Below, piece by piece: positions 40,455 to 48,420 of a stretch of 64,000 nt of DNA (positions are counted from its first letter, which is position 1; every line of letters begins with the position of its first letter). The notes beneath the pieces were generated by a model. It searched no databases. It had not been told where the DNA came from and was given only the letters and a program-made list of their open reading frames with translations. The DNA comes from DASQLQ01 sp035629935. GTDB taxonomy: Bacteria > Actinomycetota > CADDZG01 > WHSQ01. Both the position numbers and the translations under genes were made by a program. The stretch lies in contig DASQLQ010000031.1 in assembly GCA_035629935.1 (NCBI GenBank), forward strand, positions 4,259 through 68,258, given 5' to 3'.

Positions 40455-40796
40455 ATGGAGCTAGGTCTGGACGTACGCAACATGGGGGACTACGCCGTGG
40501 TGGACGTGAAGGGCGAGATCGACGTCTACACGGCTCCCAAATTGAGAGAGAAACTGATCGAGCTCGTTTCCGACGGTTCCTACAACGTCGTCGTCAACCT
40601 GGAGGGGGTCGACTTCCTCGACTCAACCGGGCTGGGCGTGTTGGTTGGAGCATTGAAGCGGGTGAAAGCACACGAAGGGAGCCTCTCTCTCGTGTGCACG
40701 CAGGACAAGATCCTCAAGATCTTCAAGATCACCGGGCTCACGAAGGTCTTTCCCATCCATCCATCGGTCGAGGAGGCCGCGGGCGGGGCGCAGTGA
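40455..40796 (+). CDS. STAS-domain anti-sigma factor antagonist
   Basis: The 113-residue protein is a single STAS domain: VVDVKGEIDVYTAPKLREKL, VNLEGVDFLDSTGLGVLVGAL with the phosphorylatable Ser of the DSTGL motif, and LSLVCTQDKILKIFKITGLTKVFPI. SpoIIAA/RsbV proteins bind their anti-sigma kinase when unphosphorylated. Ribosome site GAAGGAAGGGGAG lies upstream. The next gene encodes the cognate kinase, 37 bases away. Confidence 0.92.
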   Translation: MELGLDVRNMGDYAVVDVKGEIDVYTAPKLREKLIELVSDGSYNVVVNLEGVDFLDSTGLGVLVGALKRVKAHEGSLSLVCTQDKILKIFKITGLTKVFPIHPSVEEAAGGAQ

Positions 40797-40833
40797 GCTC
40801 GGTCGGTGCGCAGAGCGAGCGACGTAGGGAGTT

Positions 40834-41244
40834 ATGAGCCCCGAGATATCGCTTGAGATCCCGCCTCGCTCCCCGTATGTGGGGGTCGTTCGACTTGCCA
40901 TCTCGGCACTTGCTCGGACGTCCGGTTTCACGGAGGAGCAGGTGGAGGATCTCAAGATCGCGGTTTCCGAGGCGTGTGCTAACGCCGTCATCGCCCACGA
41001 GGAAGCGGGCTCGCAGGACGCCGTCTCCGTTTCCTACACGGACGATGGAGGGAGCGTCGTCATCGAGGTGGGAGATCGGGGACAGGTCGACGACGACGCC
41101 GCCGCCCAAGATGAGGCGGACAGCATGGGCATCTCGTCTCGCTTGGTGATGTCGATGGCCCTGGTTGAGAGCCTGGTCGACGAATGTGAGTTCCTTCCCC
41201 GCGAGGGTGGGGGCACGCTGACCCGCCTCGTCATCTCTCACTGA
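40834..41244 (+). CDS. Anti-sigma regulatory kinase, RsbW/SpoIIAB-like
   Basis: The 136-residue protein has the HATPase fold of serine kinases: FTEEQVEDLKIAVSEACANAVIAHEE holds the N box, VVIEVGDRGQVDDD the G1-like box and MGISSRLVMSMALVESLVDECEF the lid region. It would phosphorylate the adjacent STAS protein and sequester a sigma factor. No sigma-B-type gene follows; the nearest sigma gene is the SigH-like one more than 20 kb away. Confidence 0.88.
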   Translation: MSPEISLEIPPRSPYVGVVRLAISALARTSGFTEEQVEDLKIAVSEACANAVIAHEEAGSQDAVSVSYTDDGGSVVIEVGDRGQVDDDAAAQDEADSMGISSRLVMSMALVESLVDECEFLPREGGGTLTRLVISH

Positions 41245-41251
41245 CCGCGAT

Positions 41252-41279
41252 TTGACGTTTTGGGGGTCCAAAATATAGA
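41252..41279 (+). promoter_or_regulatory. Promoter with palindromic operator for the DtxR-like/hppA operon
   Basis: TTGACG (41252-41257) and TATAGA (41274-41279) are 16 bases apart. The spacer is exactly TTTTGG-GGGT-CCAAAA (41258-41273), a perfect 6+6 inverted repeat. A regulator bound there would block polymerase. The first gene of the operon encodes a DtxR-family protein, so autoregulation is likely. Confidence 0.72.
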
Positions 41280-41297
41280 TTCTCCGCTTCCCAAACC

Positions 41298-42017
41298 ATG
41301 GAAGCGATCATCTCTCGTTCCGACCGCGAGACCTTAAAGGCGATCTACCGCCTGACCAGGTCTAACTCCGCACCTGCGGAGGTTGGAGCCGCGCACACAG
41401 GAGCCCTCGCAGAGTCCCTCGGCGTCTCGCCCGGCACGACCACGGCCGCCGTCAAACGTCTCGCCGAGCGAGGACTCGTCACCCACAAGCCCTACCGAGG
41501 TGTGGAGCTCACGCGACCCGGCCGTCGTGTGGCCGTTGCGGCGATCAGGCGCCACCGGATCGTCGAGCGCTTCCTCGCCGACATGCTCGGCTATGCCTGG
41601 AACGAGGCCGACCGTTTGGCTGGGACCTTCGAACACGACCTTCCGCAAGAGGTAGAGGAACGGCTTTTCGTCGCGCTCGATCGCCCCGCCACTTGCCCGC
41701 ACGGTTTCCCCATCCCCGATCACGATGTGATCGACATCCCCAACATGCCCCCGCTCTACGCGCTCGAGCCGGGAGATGCAGCCGTCGTCGCGATCTCGGG
41801 TTCTACCGATGCGGACATCGTCGAGTTCCTCGACACCCTTGGTCTACGGCCCGGCGTGCGCGTGGAGGTGCGTGAGAGGCATCCCTTCGACGGACCGCTT
41901 GTGGTGCGCGTCGACGGTAAGGATCGAACGATCAGCGAGAAAGTTGCAAAGCAGATCTACGTGAAGAAAGAAGAAGAGGAAGAAAGCAAGGACCGAGAAA
42001 AGGAGCAGCCGGCATGA
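41298..42017 (+). CDS. DtxR/MntR-family transcriptional regulator
   Basis: The 239-residue protein has a winged helix (AESLGVSPGTTTAAVKRLAERGLVTHKPYRGVELT), the DtxR dimerisation domain (HRIVERFLADMLGYAWNEADRLAGTFEHDLPQEVEERL) and a C-terminal FeoA/SH3-like domain (ALEPGDAAVVAISGSTDADIVEFLDTLGLRPGVRVEV). Compared from memory with DtxR, ligands equivalent to His79, Glu83, Glu105 and His106 are kept, whereas His98 is Asp and Cys102 is Gly, so metal specificity may differ. The tail is very charged. Its stop overlaps hppA (ATGA). Confidence 0.87.
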   Translation: MEAIISRSDRETLKAIYRLTRSNSAPAEVGAAHTGALAESLGVSPGTTTAAVKRLAERGLVTHKPYRGVELTRPGRRVAVAAIRRHRIVERFLADMLGYAWNEADRLAGTFEHDLPQEVEERLFVALDRPATCPHGFPIPDHDVIDIPNMPPLYALEPGDAAVVAISGSTDADIVEFLDTLGLRPGVRVEVRERHPFDGPLVVRVDGKDRTISEKVAKQIYVKKEEEEESKDREKEQPA

Positions 42018-44263
42018 GTCGTTTCACATTCGCAGCGGGCGGAGAGGCGACAAGCCTCGACCTACCCCCGTTGTCAGGGTTCGAGAACATGATGCTGTGG
42101 GTGATCCTCGCGATCTCACTGGTCGCGTTGATCTATGCCTACAGCCTCGTGCGTGGTGTCCTGGCGAAGGACGAGGGCACCGAGAAGATGCAGGAGATCT
42201 CGCTCGCGATCCGGGAAGGCGCTAACGCGTATCTGACGCGTCAGTTCAAGACCCTCTCGGTTTTCGTCGTGATCTTGGGTCTCATTCTGTTGGCGCTCGA
42301 AGCGCCCGACATGAATATCCGTCTCTGGAGAACGATCGCGTTCTTCTTAGGGGCCGGCTTCAGCGCCCTCGTCGGGTTCGTCGGGATGGGACTTGCAGTC
42401 AGGGCCAACGTACGAGTGGCTTCGGCAGCTCGTCGAGGGCTGCGTGAGTCGATGGCCATCGCTTTCCGCGCCGGAGGTGTGGCCGGGATGTTCACGGTCG
42501 GCCTAGGGCTCTTCGGAGCGACCCTGATCTTCATGATCTTCAAGGGCGACGCTCCGCTTGTTCTCTTCGGGTTCGGATTCGGCGGGGCATTGCTCGCCAT
42601 GTTCATGCGGGTCGGCGGCGGGATCTTCACGAAGGCCGCCGACGTGGGAGCGGACCTCGTAGGGAAGGTTGAGAAGAACATCCCCGAGGACGACCCTCGT
42701 AACGCCGCAACGATCGCCGACAACGTCGGTGACAACGTGGGGGACTGCGCCGGGATGGCCGCGGACCTCTTCGAGTCCTACGAAGTCACGCTTGTTGCCG
42801 CCATGATCCTCGGGTTCGTCGCTTACCAGGGCACCGGTTCAGTGGTTGCCGCTGTGTTGTTCCCCTTGTTCGTCCGTGGGATCGGTGTCATCACTTCGAT
42901 CATCGGCATCGAAGCGGTGAAGCCTCGGAGCGAGACGGAGCACGGGATGAAGGCGATCAACCGCGGATTCCTCCTATCGGGGGTTGCTTCCGCGATCGCG
43001 GTGTTCTTCGTTTCGAAGTTCTACGTCAAGGACGTCAAGACTTTCTGGGCCGTCGTGATCGGTCTCGTCCTCGCAGGGCTGATCCACATGCTCACCGAGT
43101 ACTACACGTCGACCGAGCGCAAGCCCGTGAAAGAGATCGCCGGTGCAACGCGCACCGGTCCTGCGACCACGATCATCCAGGGAACGGCCATCGGCATGGA
43201 GTCGACGGTTTTCTCCGTGCTGACGATCGCCGCCGCGATCTTCGCTGCGTTCCTTCTTGGGGGCGGCGAGGCCGACAAGGCGCTCTACTACATCGCACTG
43301 ACGGGAATGGGGATGCTCACCACCGTGGGTGTGATCGTTTCGATGGACACCTATGGCCCGATCTCGGACAACGCTCACGGGGTCGCCGAGATGTCCGGTG
43401 GTTTGGGCGAAGAGGCGGACAAGATCATGACCGGTCTCGACGCTGTAGGTAACACCACCAAGGCGATCACGAAGGGACTGGCTATCGCTACCGCCGTTCT
43501 GGCAGCGACGTCCCTGTTCGGTTCTTTCAGGGACATCGTGGGAAACATCGCGATCGACGTTGCCAAACCGGACGTGCTCATCGGTCTCTTGATCGGTGGC
43601 GCGGTTCCGTTCCTGTTCGCATCGCTGACTATCAAGGCCGTCGGTCGGGCGGCAGGCACGGTCGTGATGGAGGTGCGGGAGCAGTTCCGACAGAATCCCG
43701 GCATCATGGATTACTCGGTCAAGCCCGATTACGCACGAGTCGTCGATATCTGCACGCGTACCTCGTTGCGTGAACTGGCTACCCCCGGCATCCTCGCCAT
43801 CACAACGCCGATCGTCGTGGGCTTCGCCTTCGGCGCGGTTTCGTTGGGTGGTTACCTGGCCGGAGCGATCCTCGTCGGTCAGCTGTTGGCGGTTTATCTC
43901 TCCAACTCGGGTGGCGCGTGGGACAACGCCAAGAAGCTCATCGAAGATGGGCTCTACGGTGGTAAGGGATCACCTGCGCACGAGGCAAGTGTTATCGGAG
44001 ACACCGTCGGTGATCCCTTCAAGGACACCGCCGGCCCGGCACTCAACCCGTTGATCAAGGTGATGAATCTGGTGGCGTTGCTTGCCGCCGGTTCGATCGT
44101 GACCGCCGTCGATACGGGTAACACCGGTTTGCGGGTTGCGGTCGTCGTCATCGGCGTCGTGATCCTGATCGCTGCGTTCATGTTCTCGGCGAGGCAGGAA
44201 GGGGCAGACTTCGGCGACGGAGATGAGACCGAGGTAGGTCGTGCGGTGGAGGCGGCCGTCTAA
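42014..44263 (+). CDS. hppA: Membrane-bound proton-pumping pyrophosphatase
   Basis: The 749-residue protein has about 16 membrane segments and the H+-PPase motifs DVGADLVGKVEKNIPEDDPRNAATIADNVGDNVGDCAGMAADLFESYE, SDNAHGVAEMSG and GDTVGDPFKDTAGP. The K+-dependence marker GNTTKA has Lys483 where K+-dependent enzymes have Ala, so this is the K+-independent, proton-pumping type. It couples pyrophosphate hydrolysis to proton export. It is second in a two-gene operon with the DtxR-like regulator and ends in the conserved hairpin and a strong terminator. Confidence 0.96.
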   Translation: MSRFTFAAGGEATSLDLPPLSGFENMMLWVILAISLVALIYAYSLVRGVLAKDEGTEKMQEISLAIREGANAYLTRQFKTLSVFVVILGLILLALEAPDMNIRLWRTIAFFLGAGFSALVGFVGMGLAVRANVRVASAARRGLRESMAIAFRAGGVAGMFTVGLGLFGATLIFMIFKGDAPLVLFGFGFGGALLAMFMRVGGGIFTKAADVGADLVGKVEKNIPEDDPRNAATIADNVGDNVGDCAGMAADLFESYEVTLVAAMILGFVAYQGTGSVVAAVLFPLFVRGIGVITSIIGIEAVKPRSETEHGMKAINRGFLLSGVASAIAVFFVSKFYVKDVKTFWAVVIGLVLAGLIHMLTEYYTSTERKPVKEIAGATRTGPATTIIQGTAIGMESTVFSVLTIAAAIFAAFLLGGGEADKALYYIALTGMGMLTTVGVIVSMDTYGPISDNAHGVAEMSGGLGEEADKIMTGLDAVGNTTKAITKGLAIATAVLAATSLFGSFRDIVGNIAIDVAKPDVLIGLLIGGAVPFLFASLTIKAVGRAAGTVVMEVREQFRQNPGIMDYSVKPDYARVVDICTRTSLRELATPGILAITTPIVVGFAFGAVSLGGYLAGAILVGQLLAVYLSNSGGAWDNAKKLIEDGLYGGKGSPAHEASVIGDTVGDPFKDTAGPALNPLIKVMNLVALLAAGSIVTAVDTGNTGLRVAVVVIGVVILIAAFMFSARQEGADFGDGDETEVGRAVEAAV

Positions 44264-44287
44264 GCCCAGAAACCTAGGAACCAGACA

Positions 44288-44320
44288 CGAACGCCGATCG
44301 TCTCGACGATCGGCGAGAAC
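44288..44320 (+). ncRNA. Conserved 3'-end hairpin, copy C
   Basis: Starting 25 bases after the hppA stop codon, this element begins CGAACGCCGATCGT, has the same CTCG loop, and ends ATCGGCGAGAAC. The stem is 10 bp. Relative to copies A and B one stem pair changes from G-C to C-G on both sides and the pair next to the loop becomes T-A, keeping the fold. A short upstream match, AGACA, is shared with copy A. Confidence 0.6.
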
Positions 44321-44327
44321 TAAAGGG

Positions 44328-44354
44328 AGGGCGCCGCGGTTGCGGCGCCCTTTC
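44328..44354 (+). terminator. Rho-independent terminator after hppA
   Basis: AGGGCGCCGC pairs with GCGGCGCCCT across a 4-base loop, followed by TTTCT on the plus strand. It abuts the stop codon of the convergent APC-family gene and may serve both directions. Confidence 0.85.
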
Positions 44355-46621
44355 TAGTGTTCCAGGTGATACGGGACGCTGACCGTCACTACACCTTTTT
44401 CGAAGAGCACCCTTCGCTTCACCAGCAGAGCGGTCTGTCCGTGCAGGATCTGGTGGTGTGCTTTCTTCACGACAAACTCGGGAAGGACGATGGTGACCAT
44501 CCGCTCGACGCCATCGGGGCGGAACTGATTGACGTAATTGACCACCGCTTCTCCGATGTCCCGGAAGGGTGCGGCTTCCATCTCTAGGGGATGGGGGATC
44601 CGAGCTTCGAGCCAGAGGTCGCCCAGTTGTTCTGTTTCGCTCGCATCGAGGCCGAACGAAACGGCGCGCAGATCCGTCGGCCGCATCGTCTCGGCATATT
44701 CGATCGCTTGAAGGGTCGCGTTCTGCACGCTCGAAACGAGAACAAATACATAGTTGCGGGCAGGCTCTCGCGCTTCATCCACGGTGTGATCGATGTCGTC
44801 CCTCAGCAGGGGCACGTCCATCACTTGGACCCCCGGCTCCCGCAGTAACCCTGCTTTGAGTCTGTGGAGATGGGAGCGGGTTGCGATCTCGATCAACCCC
44901 TTCCGGTGCAGGATCTCGGGGATGACGAGGGTCAGGAAGTCGTCTTCCTCGAGATCCTGACGACGGGTCCGTAAGTAACCTCGTATCCGGTCCGCCGTGC
45001 TGCCTCCTCCGGGGAGAGCCTCGATGGGGATGTCGGGCGCTAAGCGGCGCCATGCCGACTGGAGCGTCGGGTCGACCGTGATGGCGCTGAGGCTGTTCGG
45101 CCTGATGGATCTCACGATGCCGACGGCTCGCGCCGAGGCAGCGTCCACCTTCTGGACGAACACCACCATGTGTTGATGGCCCGGCCGGCGGTCGACCGGC
45201 CGGCGTTCGGCTGCAGAAAGCTCTTCAAGAACGCTTACGTAGTGCCTGTTGATCGAACGCATCATGAAGATCAGGAAGGGCATGGCGGTGAGAACGATCC
45301 ACGCTCCCGTTTTGAACTTCGTGAGTACAACAACCGCAAGCACGACTCCGGTTACGAGGCCGCCGAAAGCGTTGATCGCAGCACTGCGCTGCCACCCCGG
45401 TTCCCGGGTCCTACGCCATCGCACGACCGTCCCGAACTGGGCCAGGGTGAACGAGATGAAGACCCCGACGAGATAGAGCTGGATCAGTCGGTTGAGGTCG
45501 GCGTTGAACGCGTAGACCAGCAGGACCGCAAAGACGGCCAGGATCAGTACCCCGTTCGAGAACACCAGCCGGTCACCGCGGTTCAGAAGCTGCCGCGGCA
45601 GGAAGCGGTCCCGGGCCAGGATCGAGGCGAGAACGGGGAATCCCGTGTAAGCGGTGTTGGCAGCGAGGATCAAGATCAGCACGGTCATGATTTGAACGAG
45701 GTAGAACATCGGCCCGCCGCCAAAGACAGCGTTTGCGATCTGCGCGATGACCGTTCGCTGCCCCTCGAGCTCGTGGATGTAGACGACGTTCGTCTTGTCG
45801 GCGAGCCATGCGACACCTATGAACATCGAGATCGAGAGCACACCGAGGATGGAAAGGGTGGTCGCCGCGTTCTTGGACTGTGGGTAGCGGAATACGGGTA
45901 CACCTTCCGCGATCGCTTCTACCCCTGTCAGAGCGGTGGTCCCCGCGGCGAATGCTTTTAGTACCAGGAAGGCGGTCAGCAGGCTGTGTGACTCCGGATG
46001 CAAGGATGCGCTTTCTGCTTGAGGACATCCGTCCAGGCACCGCACCAAGCCGGTGATCACCAGCGCAAAGATCGATAGCACGAAGCCGTAGGTCGGGATG
46101 GCGAAGATGCGAGCCGATTCCTTAGCTCCCCGAAGGTTCGCGAAGGTGACGAGTCCGATCAGGCCGATGGTTATCGACAACTTGTGTTCGTGCAGACCGC
46201 TGGCCGCGGAGACGATCGCATCCGCCCCGGCAGTTATCGAAACGGCCACCGTTAGTACGTAGTCCAAAAGGAGCGCCCCCGCCACGACCAGGCCCGAATA
46301 TGTGCCCAGGTTCTCGTAGGCGACTGCGTAAGCGCCTCCTCCTCCGGGGTATGCCCGCACGATCTGGCGATAGGAAATGATGACGACAGCCAGGAGGAAC
46401 GACACTGCGAGCGATATGGGTACTCCCAGCGCGAGCGCGCCGGTGCCCGCCGCCACCAGCACGATCAACACCTCTTGGCTGGCGTACGACATCGAGGAAA
46501 GCGCGTCGGAGGCGAAAACGGGAAGGGCGAAGACTTTGGGAAGGAGAGTGTGGCCGAGCTCTCCCGAGGCCATCGGGCGGCCCAGCAGCAGGCGTTTCAT
46601 GGCGACGGGGGCTTTGCTCAT
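44354..46621 (-). CDS. APC-superfamily permease, KimA-like potassium importer candidate
   Basis: The ATG at 46621 follows the OB-fold gene by 5 bases and gives 755 residues. The first 480 residues hold about 12 membrane segments beginning VFALPVFASDALSSMSYASQEVLIVLVAAGTG and with PGGGGAYAVAYENLGTYSGLVVAG, then a cytosolic domain of about 270 residues. The KUP/KimA type has this shape, and genes for CeoB/CeoC-like potassium-gating proteins lie divergently next to it, as in mycobacteria. Potassium is therefore the favoured substrate; amino acids are the alternative. Confidence 0.8.
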   Translation of the reverse strand: MSKAPVAMKRLLLGRPMASGELGHTLLPKVFALPVFASDALSSMSYASQEVLIVLVAAGTGALALGVPISLAVSFLLAVVIISYRQIVRAYPGGGGAYAVAYENLGTYSGLVVAGALLLDYVLTVAVSITAGADAIVSAASGLHEHKLSITIGLIGLVTFANLRGAKESARIFAIPTYGFVLSIFALVITGLVRCLDGCPQAESASLHPESHSLLTAFLVLKAFAAGTTALTGVEAIAEGVPVFRYPQSKNAATTLSILGVLSISMFIGVAWLADKTNVVYIHELEGQRTVIAQIANAVFGGGPMFYLVQIMTVLILILAANTAYTGFPVLASILARDRFLPRQLLNRGDRLVFSNGVLILAVFAVLLVYAFNADLNRLIQLYLVGVFISFTLAQFGTVVRWRRTREPGWQRSAAINAFGGLVTGVVLAVVVLTKFKTGAWIVLTAMPFLIFMMRSINRHYVSVLEELSAAERRPVDRRPGHQHMVVFVQKVDAASARAVGIVRSIRPNSLSAITVDPTLQSAWRRLAPDIPIEALPGGGSTADRIRGYLRTRRQDLEEDDFLTLVIPEILHRKGLIEIATRSHLHRLKAGLLREPGVQVMDVPLLRDDIDHTVDEAREPARNYVFVLVSSVQNATLQAIEYAETMRPTDLRAVSFGLDASETEQLGDLWLEARIPHPLEMEAAPFRDIGEAVVNYVNQFRPDGVERMVTIVLPEFVVKKAHHQILHGQTALLVKRRVLFEKGVVTVSVPYHLEH

Positions 46622-46625
46622 GTGC

Positions 46626-46997
46626 TCAACCGTGCTCCGGGCTCGGGACGAGTTCATATTCGGGATTGAGCATGCTCAGCTCCCCCTTTTGTTCGCCCAC
46701 GACCCCCTGCATAACCAAACCGGCGCCGAGACGGATCCCCGCAAGCTCGGACCGGCCGAGCCAGCGAGCCACCAGTTGGCCCCGGCCATCAGTGATGGTG
46801 GCCTCGATCGAGCCACCCGAGCGGGGGTCGATCCGGATGTTCTGGATAACGCCGGCCACCTTGGTGCGTTCTCGCGGTCGTATCTCCGAGATGGGGACCG
46901 CGTCCGGGATCGAGTCCGCCCAGTGGCAGAGGTTCTCGGCCCGGATCTCGTCCGGCGATGCCGTGAGGTTGTGGATGAAGCTGCTGAGGAACGGCAC
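46626..46997 (-). CDS. OB-fold nucleic acid binding protein
   Basis: The 123-residue protein has one OB domain: PISEIRPRERTKVAGVIQNIRIDPRSGGSIEATITDGRGQLVARWLGRSELAGIRLGAGLVMQGVVGEQKG. Actinobacterial relatives lie next to the same APC/CeoBC genes, which suggests a linked role, but the ligand is unknown. It is probably co-transcribed with the permease. Confidence 0.8.
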   Translation of the reverse strand: MPFLSSFIHNLTASPDEIRAENLCHWADSIPDAVPISEIRPRERTKVAGVIQNIRIDPRSGGSIEATITDGRGQLVARWLGRSELAGIRLGAGLVMQGVVGEQKGELSMLNPEYELVPSPEHG

Positions 46998-47077
46998 ACG
47001 GGGAATCTAACCGCCCGGGTAGCGGTGAACGAGGCATGACTATGGCAATATCCGCGGCGTCGATAAGGAGTTCGGGA

Positions 47078-47740
47078 ATGCACATCGTGATAGCCGGCTG
47101 CGGCCGGGTGGGATCGGAACTGGCGACGAACCTCGAGCGTCTCGGGCACTCCGTGGTGATCATCGACAAGGTCGAGCGGGCTTTCGAGCGACTCAAACCT
47201 GACTTCAGTGGAAAGAAGATCGTCGGGTTTGCATTCGATCGAGATGTCCTCGAGGCGGCAGGGATCCACGAGACGGACGCTTTCGCATCCGTAACGAGCG
47301 GCGACAACTCGAACATCTTGTCGGCTCGCGTTGCCAAGGAGCATTACCGGGTCCCCGCCGTCGTTGCACGCATCTATGACCCTCGTCGAGCGCAGATCTA
47401 TCAGCGTCTGGGGATCCAGACCGTGGCCACAGTTAGGTGGACGACTGACCAGATCCTTCGCACATTGATGCCCGATGAGGTTCCGGTGGAATACACCGTC
47501 GATAACGGTGAGGTCGTCGTGACGGCGATCTCGATCCCGTCCGAGATCGTGGGCAAGAAAGCTATAGATGTGGATCTAGAGGGACGCAGAAAGGTCGTGG
47601 CGGTGAGCAGGTTCGGCGTCCCCAGGGTTCCCGAGAAGGATCTCGCTCTGCAAGACGGCGACATCCTGCATGTCTCGGTTGTCAGAGGCGACCTGCCGAC
47701 CCTGACGGAGGATCTCAAAAAGGTGGGTGCTCCGGAATGA
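47078..47740 (+). CDS. ceoB: TrkA-type potassium uptake regulator, CeoB-like
   Basis: The ATG at 47078, with AAGGAG 7 bases before, gives 220 residues. The N-terminal Rossmann (RCK-N) domain shows HIVIAGCGRVGSELATNLERLGHSVVIIDK and ILSARVAKEHYRVPAVVARIYDPRRAQIYQRLGIQTV; the RCK-C domain starts near 135. It binds NAD or nucleotides and gates a potassium transporter. Its stop overlaps the CeoC start (ATGA). Confidence 0.9.
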   Translation: MHIVIAGCGRVGSELATNLERLGHSVVIIDKVERAFERLKPDFSGKKIVGFAFDRDVLEAAGIHETDAFASVTSGDNSNILSARVAKEHYRVPAVVARIYDPRRAQIYQRLGIQTVATVRWTTDQILRTLMPDEVPVEYTVDNGEVVVTAISIPSEIVGKKAIDVDLEGRRKVVAVSRFGVPRVPEKDLALQDGDILHVSVVRGDLPTLTEDLKKVGAPE

Positions 47741-48420
47741 AGTCACGCTCGATGCGCATCGCGATCGCGGGAGCCGGCAATGTGGGCACCTTCGTTGCCA
47801 AGGATCTCGCCACTCGCGGTCATGAGGTGGTTGTGATCGAACAAGAGGCTGCCGTCATCGCGATCCAGAAGCAGGAGCTGCCGGACGTCAACTGGGTCAA
47901 GGGCGATGCTTGCGAGCTCTACACGTTGGATGCAGCCGTTCTGTCCTCGTGCGACGTCTGCGTGGCTGCGACGGGAGACGACGAGGACAACTTGGTTATC
48001 TCATTGCTGGCCAAGCAGGAGTTCGCCGTGCCACGTGTGATCGGGCGCGTCAACCATCCCGATAACGAGTGGTTGTTCACCGCCAATTGGGGCGTCGATG
48101 TTGCCGTGAGCACGCCGCATCTGCTGACCTCTTTGGTGGAAGAGGCGGTTCAGGTGGGGGACCTGGTGCGTCTCTTGAACCTCGAACAGGGCAAGGTGGC
48201 ATTGCTGGAGTTGACACTGGCGGAAGGGTCTCCCGCGGATGGGAAGACGGTCGGTGACCTCAAGATGCCACCCGACTGCACTCTCGTCGCGATCGTTCGA
48301 GACAAGCATGTGATCGCTCCCGGAGCCGAGACCCCGCTTCACGCAGGAGACGAGGTTCTCGCCCTGGCAGCTCCGGAAGCGGAGGGAGACCTCAAGAGAG
48401 TGCTCGCCGGCGAATCGTGA
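47737..48420 (+). CDS. ceoC: TrkA-type potassium uptake regulator, CeoC-like
   Basis: The 227-residue protein is a paralogue of CeoB: MRIAIAGAGNVGTFVAKDLATRGHEVVVIEQE, DVCVAATGDDEDNLVISLLAKQEFAVPRVIGRVNHPDNEWLF and an RCK-C domain from about 140. CeoB and CeoC form a heteromeric regulatory ring on a potassium carrier. The HD gene begins one base inside its stop codon (TGATG). Confidence 0.9.
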   Translation: MKSRSMRIAIAGAGNVGTFVAKDLATRGHEVVVIEQEAAVIAIQKQELPDVNWVKGDACELYTLDAAVLSSCDVCVAATGDDEDNLVISLLAKQEFAVPRVIGRVNHPDNEWLFTANWGVDVAVSTPHLLTSLVEEAVQVGDLVRLLNLEQGKVALLELTLAEGSPADGKTVGDLKMPPDCTLVAIVRDKHVIAPGAETPLHAGDEVLALAAPEAEGDLKRVLAGES

